A DNA stretch of 55,602 nucleotides. It comes from Gymnopilus junonius. Lineage: Eukaryota > Basidiomycota > Agaricomycetes > Agaricales > Galerinaceae. The notes below the pieces were generated by a model, which saw only the letters and a list, made by a program, of their open reading frames with translations, did no database searches and was not told the DNA's origin. Position numbers and translations under genes: made by a program. The DNA is taken from positions 1 through 55,602 of the forward strand of contig JADNYJ010000233.1 in NCBI GenBank assembly GCA_015501075.1, read 5' to 3'. Shown here piece by piece: positions 36,327 to 46,561 of this stretch (position 1 is its first letter; the number at the start of each line of letters is the position of its first letter).

Positions 36327-39300
36327 ATGAGCCGTTTTGCTGCTTTCTTCCGGTCTGTTCCGGCTCTTCGTCACGGTCTTTCCACTGGGCCCCATCTCCA
36401 GGGGTTCCATTGTCCTAGGCGGCCTTTTTCTGTCTCTTCTGCTCTTTTAGTGAGGCAGCATGCTTTACTAAAGTCTCCACGATGGGTGAACCCGAAAACA
36501 GGAGAGGACGAGTCTCCAGCCACGCGACAGGAGGACGAAAAGGAGAGTGTGAATGACAAGAATGGTGACGAGGGTGATGTAGAGAATCCGGAGAATCCAT
36601 CAAAATCGCCGTCAGAGCCTTCCTCCTCGGCCTCCACGCCGTCCTCCGACAGCCCGTCGGTGCACGATGAATCCAGTCCGCCGTCGTCGGCTTCTTCCCC
36701 GCCTCCGCCGTCGAATCCTGGATCGATTGCTAAGCAATCCGTGCCCGAGATTTACCCTCAGGTTCTGGCCCTTCCTATTGCCCGCCGGCCCCTCTTCCCC
36801 GGATTCTACAAGGCTGTCGTCGTTCGAAATCCCGCCGTCGTTGCTGCGATCAAGGAAATGATGAAGCGCGGCCAGCCATACCTCGGTGCTTTCCTCCTCA
36901 AGGATGAAAATACGGACAGTGACGTTATTACTGATATTAACTCGGTTCACCAAGTCGGAGTCTTTGCCCAGATTACCAGCGTATTCGCCGCTGCTGGTCG
37001 CGGGGAGGACGACAAGGAGGAAGGTCTGACAGCTGTGTTATACCCGCATCGACGCATAAAAATCACGGAATTAGTCAAGGCTGGCGGCGCGAAGATCGAG
37101 GAAGTCAAGGAACAGGAGGAACCACAGACAGTGGAACCTCCAACACCTCCAGCTACACCGCCTCCTCAGGATAAACAAGTGACAGAAACGACATCGAAGG
37201 GTAAGCGTTGTTAATTCATTTTTTGTTATTCTTCCATTAATAGACGCTTAATAGCACCGGTTCAAACGGCTTTCTTGCACAAGCATGATATCTCGATCGT
37301 CAATGTAGAGAATCTGATTACTCTGCCTTACAACAAGGACGACCAATATATTCGCGCTTTCATGTCGGAAATTGTCTCTGTGTTCAAGGACATCGCCCAG
37401 CTCAACCCTCTCTTCCGCGACCAGATCACCAACTTCTCCATCAACCAAGTCGCCGCCAACGTGTTTGATGAGCCAGACAAGCTTGCCGATTTTGCAGCAG
37501 CTGTCTCCTCCGGCGAGGTCCAGGAGCTTCAAGATGTCCTGGAGTCCCTCGTAGTGGATGATCGTCTTCGCAAGGCTTTGCTTGTGCTCAAGAAGGAGCT
37601 GATCAATGCGCAGTTGCAGAGCAAGCTTTCCAGGGACGTCGATAGCAAGATCGCGAAACGGCAGCGGGAGTACTACCTGATGGAGCAGCTTAAAGGCATC
37701 AAGAAGGAACTCGGAATGGAGAGCGACGGCAAGGACAAATTGATCGAGAAGTTTAGAGAACGCGCTGCGTCGTTGAAGATGCCTGATGCTGTCAAGAAGG
37801 TGTTTGACGAGGAATTGTCCAAGTTGCAAGGTCTTGAGCCTGCTGCTAGCGAGGCGAATGTGACGAGGAATTACCTCGACTGGTTGACCCAGGTATGTTT
37901 GTCTGTCTGCCCTGCATCTTTTACTCATCGATGCTATTTCACATTGCCTAGATTCCTTGGGGCCGTCATACACCCGAAAACTACTCCATCCCACATGCCC
38001 AGAACGTGCTCAATGAAGACCATTATGGGTTGGATGATGTCAAGTCACGTATCTTGGAGTTCCTGGCGGTGGGCAAACTTCGGGGTACAGTCCAAGGAAA
38101 GATTATCTGTCTGGTCGGCCCTCCAGGTGTGGGCAAGACCAGTATCGGGAAGAGTATCGCCAGGGCGCTCGGCAGGCAGTTCTTCAGGTTTAGTGTGGGT
38201 GGTCTGACGGATGTTGCGGAGATCAAGGGACATCGGCGGACTTATGTTGGGTATGTTTTTTTATCGCTTTGGGTATGGGAGAACTGACACCTTCTGTTGA
38301 TGATGTGTAGGGCTTTACCGGGCAAGATCATCCAGGCTTTGAAACGCGTCGAGACTGAGAACCCGCTTGTGCTGATTGATGAGGTGGACAAGATCGGACG
38401 GGGTATTAATGGCGATCCTGCCTCGGCTCTTCTAGAGATGCTCGATCCGGAACAGAATAACAGCTTCTTGGATCACTAGTACGTACCTTGCCTTGCCTGG
38501 GACTCGATCTCATCACTCCGTTCACAGCATGGACGTGCCCGTCGACTTGTCACGTGTTCTTTTCGTCTGTACCGCCAACAACCTCGATACTATACCTGCG
38601 CCCTTGCTCGACCGCATGGAGGTGCTGGAGGTGTCTGGATATGTGTCTGAGGAGAAGTCACAGATCGCCTCGAGGTATCTAGGCCCTCAGGCCAGGGAAG
38701 CATCGGGCTTGAAGGATGCGGATGTTCAGCTGGATCCTGAGGCGGTGGATGTGCTTATCAAGTACTACTGTCGCGAGAGCGGTGTCAGGAATCTGAAGAA
38801 GCATATCGAGAAGGTGAGCCTGTTTTTTGGGTGCCTTTGGCTTGGTGGATGAAAGGTGAGATGCTGACTTTGTTGATTTGTTTAGATCTATAGGAAAGCG
38901 GCACTGAAGGTTGTCGAAGACCTTGGAGAGGCCAAGCTGCCTGAACCTGCTGAGAAGGAAGGTGAAGCCAAGGCCGCTGCATCGACTGCTACATTCGAGT
39001 TACCAGCCGAACCTGCTGGTCCTGCTGCTGCGCCATCAGCTACCAGTCAAGAGCAGGCAGCCAATGCCGCCACTGCGTCCCATGAGCACGACACCGTCCC
39101 TAACCAAGAACCTCCACCCAACGAACCTCCATCACTCGTCCACGAGCCCAAAGAACTTCCGGTCACGACGACCGAACGCAAGCCTCTGCATATCCCGTCT
39201 TCGGTGCATATCCGGATTACGCCTGATAATCTGAAAGATTACGTCGGGCCACAGATATATCAGAAGGATCGGCTGTATTCGACGCCTCCGCCGCCTGGTG

Positions 39301-40039
39301 TGAGTACCGGGCTTGGGTATTTGGGCAACGGAAGTGGGGCTGTTATGCCATTGAAGCTATGGTGCGTTTCACCGTTCTCTCTTTTGGTTTTTATTAGGAC
39401 GTGTTTGAATTGATGTGCTTCTGATGGTTTTCTAGAGTATGCCAGGTAAAGGTGCCCTTCAGTTGACGGGTAAACTTGGAGAGGTTATTCGCGAGAGTGC
39501 GCAAATTGGGTTGAGCTGGGTGCGGAGCCATGCGTTCGCGTTGGGTATCACCAAGGCGGAAGATGACCAGTTCTTGACGGATAGGGATGTTCATGTGCAT
39601 ATGCCTGAAGGGAGCATTGGGAAGGAAGGTCCTAGTGCGGGCACAGCTATTCTTTCAGCTTTCGTGTCGCTATTTACCAAAACGAAGATCAACCCGATAT
39701 CGGTACGTTCTTTCATCCATCTAGGCTACTTTTTTTTACTGTCACTGTTCCTGACCTCGTTGTTCTCGGATTTCCTCAGCTATGACAGGTGAAATCTCGC
39801 TCGTGGGCCAAGTCCTGCCCGTCGGTGGTCTGAAAGAAAAAATCCTCGCCGCTCATCGTGCTGGTATCACCACCATCCTCGCTCCTGCTGCTAACCAAGC
39901 TGATATTGAAGAAAACGTGCCGGAGAGCGTGAAGACGGGGATTAGGTTCGTGTATGTGGAAAATGTGAATGAGGTGTTGCATGAGGTGTTCAAGGGCGAG
40001 GAAGTGGCGGAGAGGTGGAAGGACACCCTGCCTCCTTGA
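36327..40039 (+). CDS. PIM1: Mitochondrial Lon protease (PIM1-type)
   Basis: ATP-dependent serine protease of the mitochondrial matrix that degrades damaged proteins. The N-terminus is an Arg/Ser-rich presequence plus an acidic Ser/Pro linker, then the LON substrate domain from about residue 144 ([16 protein letters not shown]). The AAA+ module has Walker [10 protein letters not shown] (about 38117-38143), Walker [12 protein letters not shown] and [12 protein letters not shown] Pro/Ala/Glu-rich insert (about 38920-39180) precedes the protease domain. Catalytic Ser is in EGPSAG (codon 39634-39636) and Lys in GGLKEK (39833-39835). Eight short introns. Two conserved stretches are broken by one missing base each: MPIEA near 39349 (CC where CCC is expected) and NPDIAMTGE near 39696 (one G missing). 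Since Lon is normally single-copy and important, assembly error is likely. Confidence 0.92.
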
Positions 40040-40821
40040 ATGGGTGAAAATCCGCTGTGATGCTACATCAGGCAACGGCAACTGTCGAGCTGATCTTTTC
40101 ATTCCTTTTTTGCTGGGTCGTCGTGGTTCGCATATCCTCTATTCAACATTGTTCATTGGGCTTTTGCCACACGAGTCCACCAGACCCGGAAACGAATGGT
40201 CGACCCATCAGCATCGTTCCATCACCCGGCACGCCCAAGCTAAACTGAAACCTATTCATCCATGGTCTTGATACCAAAACGACTCCCCACCATACATAGA
40301 CGTCTAAACTACCCCTCGTTGGCTTATCATAAAGTAATCTACACATCTGTTTTCTCTTTTCGATTGCTTTCTTTTCCTTTTAGCTTTATTCATGTTGTGT
40401 CTTTTTTTTTATTGTCACGCTTATATTGCTAGCAGGTAGTTTTTAGTTGCCCATTTGTATTTTAGAAATTGTTACCTCAATATGACCAACCTCAACTCAG
40501 GCCACGACACCGATACGTATGAGAGGACAGAAAGAATTACATACATAGTAGAAAGTGCGAGGAGAAGATTCAGGTACAGTTATCTGACCTAAGCTTGACT
40601 TGAAGCCAAAATTTTCCTCATGCTCCTTTCCCTCCGACTTTGATTACTTCGACGTCCATGAATGGTTCATACAGAATGCAATAACGAACCATCCCTTTTG
40701 AGGTAGTTGACAAACAGATTTGTCTTCTAAAGCATTTAGTACCTTTTCCTGAATTGTCGACTACCAAACAGACATTGTTATTGCGATTTACAGGGCCTGA
40801 ATCTCGTATCAGAGGTGCTCC
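40040..40821. other. Convergent 3' flanks of Lon and the UstYa-like gene
   Basis: T-rich stretch near 40360-40420 fits the Lon 3' UTR. No gene seen. Confidence 0.5.
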
Positions 40822-41840
40822 TCAACTGATTATCGGAGGGTCTGGCAAATCATTTTCCACAAAAAATCGGATATCAATCCACTTGTGTAGTCGCCTGGAC
40901 CGTGCCCAATCTCTCAATTTCTCGAAATTCCTGCACGAATGAGCTTGTGTGCTATAACCGACGACAGCAGATAGTTCGGTGCTCCACTGCCAAACGTTCA
41001 CTGATGTATCGGCGCTGCACCTGAAATGTATCATAACTTTTATGTCAGGATATTCACCCTACTAAACCAGTGTACTCACATCAGGGACTGGCGGATTGTA
41101 TCAATACAATGCGATACGTGCTCTTCGTCCAAATCCGTGTCATTTCCATAGTGATCGCGGTGAAGTGCCCTTCTAACGTTGTTCTAAAGATCACTGTATT
41201 CATCATGAGAATTCGCGAAAGCAAATCGAGAAAAATCACCAAGCAGTGTAATTGGTGAAAAACGTCCAAACCACCGAGATAGTAACCTGGGTCGTCCTTG
41301 ATGGGATAAGTTTTATTGGGAAGAAGAACAGCTTCGTTTCTAGGTATCTTCATAAAAGTATCTTCAGGAACCATGGGTTAAGACGTGACAGTGCATCCTG
41401 AATCATCATTATACGTACGATTGTAAAGTTCTCCCCAAGCGTGGTCTGCTTCATCTGAAAGACCTTGATATATGGTTTTCTGCTCCCTACCAGGCGTAAA
41501 CGATTTGACTTCGTACTCGATGACAGAGTCTGCTGGTGCTAAAGAGGTGAAGCGAATAGATGAGCTTATGAACAGATGGAAGCGAAATGACTGGCACTCA
41601 ACAATAAATAAGAGGCTCGTTTGAACGACATTGGAACCGTACAGCCTCTTGGTTCTTTGGAATAAAGAGGGCAGTCACCAGCGCAATTGTTTGCAAGACG
41701 ATAATAACTAAGAGCAGCTTCTCTTTTGCAGTAATATATTTGTAATGTGTTCGAGGGCGAGATCTGCCATATGGTGCATCTTCCAGATCCTCGATATTCG
41801 ATTCAACAAGAGGAAGGTGTTCTACAGATCCATGGTCCAT
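40822..41840 (-). CDS. UstYa-like (DUF3328) oxidase, 260 aa
   Basis: Members of this family carry out oxidative cyclisation or hydroxylation of ribosomal peptides (ustiloxin, phomopsin, asperipin, cyclochlorotine pathways). Five exons join exactly: 41840-41603, 41538-41419, 41361-41240, 41183-41080 and 41020-40822, with introns of 56-64 nt, giving 783 nt. After a short cytosolic N-terminus a membrane helix (LLLVIIVLQTIALVTALFI) anchors the protein. The lumenal domain has SPADSVIEYEVKSF, ADHAWGELYNH, IPRNEAVLLPNKT, then the first HxxHC motif in GGLDVFHQLHCL, the second in EEHVSHCIDTIRQSLMC, and the typical end YSTQAHSCRNFEKLRDWA. All family hallmarks and the frame are intact. It is divergent from the repeat-peptide gene at 42328, 487 bp apart, suggesting shared control. 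Confidence 0.9.
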
Positions 41841-42327
41841 GATATGAGACGTCTAGAGAGCACGTAAAGAAACTGGACAAGTGGGAGGATGCGGGTAAAA
41901 GCTAGCTAGATACCCAAACTCTTCAATCCGGTGTTCGGTTCAACCCGTCCGGGCGCAAACAGGTTGTCAAACGGTCGATCTGTAAAATCTTTCCTTGTCA
42001 CCTGGAAGGATTTGACGTTGAGTTTTACCAGCAATCTGCTTACCATCGAGCCACTTTAAATCCATACTCTGACGTCCTTCTCTCAGTTCTACTCCCCATT
42101 TGGCTGCTCCAGTGACTTGGGCATATGGGCCGTTAAACCTATGGTCAATCTAAGTTCTCAGATAACAAATGCCGTCGGCTGATGGATGACATGAGAATGG
42201 CGCACAGGTAGACAAAGGATGGGGGTAAATATCGACTGCCATTTACAGGATGACCGGCTGGGCATTATATAACATGATTGGTCAAAATTCAGACATGACA
42301 AGACCACCTAACCCATTGTCTTCTACA
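41841..42327. promoter_or_regulatory. Divergent intergenic region of UstYa-like and repeat-peptide genes
   Basis: 487 bp between two start codons facing away from each other, so both core promoters must lie here if the models are right. A coding-looking minus-strand remnant lies at about 41897-42148 (see findings). Confidence 0.5.
42266..42272 (+). promoter_or_regulatory. TATA box (TATATAA) of the repeat-peptide gene
   Basis: TATATAA lies 56 nt upstream of the ATG at 42328, a normal distance for a short 5' UTR. Confidence 0.55.
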
Positions 42328-42976
42328 ATGAAACTCGCCATTTTCGTTGCAGCAGCGTTTGTTCTTTACGTGAATGCGAAGCCTCTGGTGAGTTCCAAAT
42401 GACTTTTTTGGAGGCTGAGTTGGGACAAGTTTGCGTTTCGTTCTCTACAGCCACAAGAAGAAGTCGACCCAGATGTATCCGGGTTCGCCAACAGCGCTAC
42501 TTCGAGATGGGTACGCAGCGAAGAGGTGAAGATGAAACTGGTTTTTTCTACAGCAATGTAGGCTGACGTAAATTTCTATAGCCAGCAGAAATAAACCCAG
42601 ATGAGCAAGGGTTTGCAAATGGCCCTAACTCGTTCTGGGTACGCAGCGAAGAGGTGAGGACGAAACCAGCTTTTTCTACATCGGTGAAAGCTCACGCGAC
42701 CCGCTCCAGCGTGGAGAAATAAACCCAGATGAGCAAGGGTTCGCAAATGGGCCCGACTCGTTCTGGGCTCGCCGCGAAGAGGTGAGGAGGATACATAATT
42801 TTTCCAAGGCAAGGCATGCTTACGTTGATTGCAATTGTTCTTTACAGGCAGCAGAAGTAAACCCAGATGAGAAAGGGTTTGATAATGGTCCTGATTCGTT
42901 CTGGGTGCGCAGCGAACAGGTAAACTTGAGGTTAGCTACGCTTGTCACAGTTAGCTTACTTGACTCTCAGGCCTAA
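42328..42976 (+). CDS. Secreted repeat peptide, candidate RiPP precursor, 118 aa
   Basis: Six exons, all phase 0: 42328-42387, 42451-42525, 42582-42653, 42710-42781, 42848-42919 and 42971-42976. Exon 1 is a signal peptide of about 18 residues (MKLAIFVAAAFVLYVNA). Exons 2-5 each encode one repeat of 25, 24, 24 and 24 residues, and exon 6 is Ala-stop. The repeat pattern is E-[VI]-[DN]-PD-x-x-GF-[AD]-N-[GS]-x-x-S-[FR]-W-[VA]-R-[SR]-E-[EQ]. Examples are NPDEQGFANGP and SFWVRSEE. Units 2-4 are closest; unit 1 is the most diverged (TSRWVRSEE). The signal peptide plus repeats next to a UstYa-like gene is the layout of dikaritin-type precursors. Against it, no Lys-Arg sites separate the units; only unit 3 has Arg-Arg (WARREE). 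A repetitive secreted peptide of other function is the alternative. Confidence 0.75.
42451..42919 (+). repeat. Four tandem exon-intron repeat units
   Basis: Units start at 42451, 42582, 42710 and 42848 (spacing 131, 128, 138 bp). Exon sequences are near-identical over long stretches (AAACCCAGATGAG and TTCTGGGT/GCTC). The introns after units 1 and 2 are also alike: GTGAAGATGAAACTGG and GTGAGGACGAAACCAG, both followed by TTTTTTCTACA-like sequence. The unit of duplication was thus exon plus intron. Confidence 0.85.
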
Positions 42977-45147
42977 GGATATATGCAAATGAATGGACTG
43001 TACTTTAATGGTCATGCATTAAGGCTAGTTCCTAAGTACATATCAGGACTGAGCGTATATGAATTTGGAGACGGATGCGAACAATGATAATGATATATTT
43101 GATTGGCAAGAAAGACTTCGCAGTATCTTAAAACTCACTGCCGATGAGTAAAGAACTACATCAGAATGTATCATCACTTGAAGATATGGCGACTCAACAA
43201 AAAATACCATGCACTGGACCCGAGTTGGGACATACATAGGTTGACAGATGTTGAGGAGGAGAAAATGGCATCTGTTTGCACCTGAGGCAAGGTGACATGC
43301 TCCATAGATTTCCGGCGACCTTGAGAATATATAGAAGTCAGACACCGTGAGCGAACAGTCTAACTATTTGGTTTGTCAGAACATTCAATATCTTCTTGGA
43401 AGGTTTCATACACCTGATGTAAGGGAACCAAGGTAATCTGGAAAGAAGATCAGCTTAATGACATTATAGAAGGCAGAGAGCTTTCTGGAGAGCCATTATA
43501 CATACATTTCGTGGCCATTGTGAATACATTGCTCCTGGAGTTCACATGGTACGCGGCAGCGGTGATCAAAAAACCTGCCATTGAAAGGAGGTCGATGGAG
43601 TCGGATGGACTGACTTCCTGTCTGAAAATTGACATAGGCGGTGACCTGAGCAAGTATGAGAGGGAAAGCAAGAAGCAACTCTAGCCAGTTTGAAGCCAAT
43701 CAGAGATCGGAAAGGGGCCACTGGCACGTCCAGTATCAGATACTCTTTCTATTTCTTCACGCTTTAGTGATAGTGGCTCTCAGCTCGGCGAAAACAGCCC
43801 AATAATCAATTCATTCCGCAACCCTCGAGCTCATTTTGGCCCTGGTTCCCTGCAGTTAGATGGATGAGTTTCACTAAAGAGTACGCACGCACCGTGTCCC
43901 GAGTGAGAATTTAGCGAAATTCAAAACATGAAGTAAGGTAAGGATTCAAGCTCACGGAATTTCATCAAGAGTTCCAGCGTGTATATGTGGAACATTAATT
44001 TTAATAAAAGATTCAAGGAAGAAGGTGGCACTTCACAGAACTGGGTCGTCGTTGTGAGCAAGTTGACACATTTGGCATTATTTGGCTACAGCTTCGAGTA
44101 ACTGAACAATCACCCGCCTTCCTCCGAGTCCTTTCTTTTGGTTTTCTTGACTCTCAACTACACCAATGATTCTTTCCTACTCTATCGAGCCCTCGCATTA
44201 TGCACATGCACATATTGCTAAATCTCCCTCTTCTCTTTCTTCGTTAAGATCTTCCCTGGACCACTAGTACTTGGAGAAGGCTACATATGGACACGCCTAA
44301 TCATTTCTTTCCGTCCTTTCGTTCTCCTCATGGAAAAGATGATTCCTGGATTACCTTCTACTTGCCGGGTTTCCGACAAAGCTAGCATTATTTTCTGGTG
44401 GGCATGATTCGAGAATTTTGTAAGTAGCTTCTTCCTGGCTTCATTTTCCAGTATTGCTATTTTGAACCTGCTTCCGCAGTTCTTCGCCTATCTACGCATG
44501 TCCAAATACAAAGGTAATGCTAAGGAAACTGTTTTCGGTCTGATGATATTTTGAACGTAAGGTTATGAGTAAGCCTCCCTCCTGAAAGATCCCAAATTAA
44601 GCCTTACTAATGCAGCATCCAGCGATTCTGTATGTATTGAGATCCTAAAATCGACGCTGGTTACCACTGAAAGTTTTTTTCTGATCAAAGCGATGTAATA
44701 TGATTTTCACACCAGATATAAGAAGAGCCTAACGGTCATCGATATTGAAAAACGTATCATTCAGTTGGCATTCCATGAAGGTTGTCATTCATTTTGATTT
44801 AACCCTTTTGCGTAGAGGTTTGAAATTTCTTCCAGACCATCTTGCTTTCAGGTTTGTAAAATAACAAATTCAGCCTGCTCTTGGCCTGGTCAAGCGTATT
44901 TATGGATTACCGATGGCCTTCCAGGAGATATAATCAATTCTCTTAGCAATAGTCAGTTTGACATCAACTTCCCTCTCATAATATGTATGTATCATGACTA
45001 CATGGCCTGGTCATTTAACCTTTCATGGAGAAATCGTATAGGTCTCCCTTGGCATGACTTGTGAGGGGTTTCCAATTACCCTGCTGCGGGATATGTTCTT
45101 GTTCTCATCTATCGAAGAGAAGAAAGGGCGTTGAATAGAAAAGCGGG
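42977..45147. other. 2.2-kb gene-poor stretch
   Basis: Minus-strand frames at 43043-43345 and 43450-43699 begin at GTG or TTG and have no clear motif, although one starts with a hydrophobic segment (LLLAFPLILAQVTAYV). On the plus strand, 44700-45130 has broken hydrophobic text. No gene can be supported. Confidence 0.35.
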
Positions 45148-45154
45148 TATATAA
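45148..45154 (+). promoter_or_regulatory. TATA box (TATATAA)
   Basis: Lies 42 nt upstream of the ATG of the 7-TM-like pseudogene at 45196. Confidence 0.4.
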
Positions 45155-45195
45155 GATACCTGACAGTCACTTTTTTGCCTCAAATCCTCTCCTTC

Positions 45196-46418
45196 ATGGA
45201 CACCCCACTATCAACCATCTCAATCCAAAAAGTAATAATCAACATTAGTCTCAACACCCAGCTGTGGGGCAACTTGTTGATGGGTACGTATCTTTGCTAT
45301 ACTTATGAGAAGCTGCTTGTGACACCACTTTGTTCTTTCAGGTATCTATACTGCAGTCTATTCTGGCACAATATACATCTATTGTAAACTCTCAGCATTT
45401 TACAGTGACTCGCGTCTCGCATATACTGACTATCAAAGGTAGTAACAAAAAATCTTCCAAGAGCTGGCTTGTCATCAGCGCTATTTCAATGTCATACATC
45501 ACCTTCGTTACTGGATAAGTATTTGTGGTATCTAGTCACAGTCATTTTCATGGACAATGGAAGGTCATGAGAGTCCCTCTTTGATGCACTCTTTACCCCT
45601 ATATGGACAATGTTCATGAACAATATTTGCACTTTTGTTCTCGCCATAGTGGCCGATGAGCTTCTGGTGTGAAAATATCTTCATTTTTGTTTCAGGTCTT
45701 GTATTGACAATCCTACCAAGATATGGTGTTGCTTCAACATATGGGACTGCTCATTTCTTGCCATCTCAGGACCATTACTTTTACTTTTAGGTGAGATAAG
45801 TATGAATTCAATCCTTTTTTGACTTCAGACTCTAGCTTACAATCTAAAGCTCTCGACTTGTCTGTGGTCATACTTGAGGCTGTCAACAGGTTCAACCCTC
45901 CTTTAGGTCTGAGCAAAATCATCGACAGATTGACTGGTGTTTCTCTCTTTGTGACCTTTACCACAACTACAGCGACTACCATTCTCATTGCATATTGAAT
46001 ACATTCTGTATCATGCCAGGATGTTCTCAAAGGCACTAGGACATGCCCCAACTACGTAGTCAAAATTTTAGTTCAGTCAGCCTCAGCATACTCTCTGATT
46101 ACATTCATTTATGTGCCAAATTTTGCTGGTCATCCCAATAGGTTTTTTGGGTCTGAGATGGACATTAGGGTGTCGCACCAACAATTATGGTCACTCGAGT
46201 CGCCCTTGCAACTAACACAAGGGGCGATATTTCAACCGTCAGTTTCAGTCAGATATCAGGACTTCAGTTCAAATCTACCGTGTTCAATAGGACACAATCA
46301 GGAAAAGAGAGCATTTGCTTTGGGGATGCAACAGAAGCATGAAGGATCAGAAACAGAGCAGATTGCACGTCATTTAGGACATACACAGATTAAGAATAAT
46401 TTTCCAATTACTGACTAG
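45196..46418 (+). pseudogene. 7-TM protein of the DUF6534/DUF6533 type, degenerate
   Basis: ATG at 45196 starts a first exon ending LNTQLWGNLLMG, followed by a GTACGT intron and IYTAVYSGTIYIYCKLSAFY. Further down are NGRS, a TGA, then ESLFDALFTPIW, NNICTFVLAIVADELLV, another TGA (expected Trp), and later IHSVSCQDVLKGTRTCPN and KILVQSASAYSLITFIYV. These are recognisable helices of a large agaricomycete 7-TM family. Both stops can be explained by C-to-T or G-to-A transitions at CGA or TGG codons, pointing to decay by mutation rather than sequencing indels. Splice sites for the first intron are intact. Confidence 0.6.
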
Positions 46419-46561
46419 TTAGAGCCAGCAGTGTATCTTGTATTTCCACTTGGTAAACCCTCATAGTGATGCCTTGAAATAAATTGATTTAAAATCTATC
46501 ATACAGTCACGATTAAATACTTCGACTATTTCTCGCCTCCCTGACTATGCTAATACACTTC

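Noticed and set aside
36612..36953. Arg-rich minus-strand frame over the Lon N-terminus
   Set aside because: Antisense of the Pro/Ser linker of Lon.
37248..37994. 248-codon minus-strand frame inside Lon
   Set aside because: Antisense shadow of the long Lon exon, which shows clear family motifs on the plus strand.
43043..43699. Possible second small secreted peptide near the RiPP candidate
   Set aside because: Frames start at GTG or TTG, the hydrophobic start is in a frame without ATG, and no repeats or splice pattern resemble the 42.3 kb gene.
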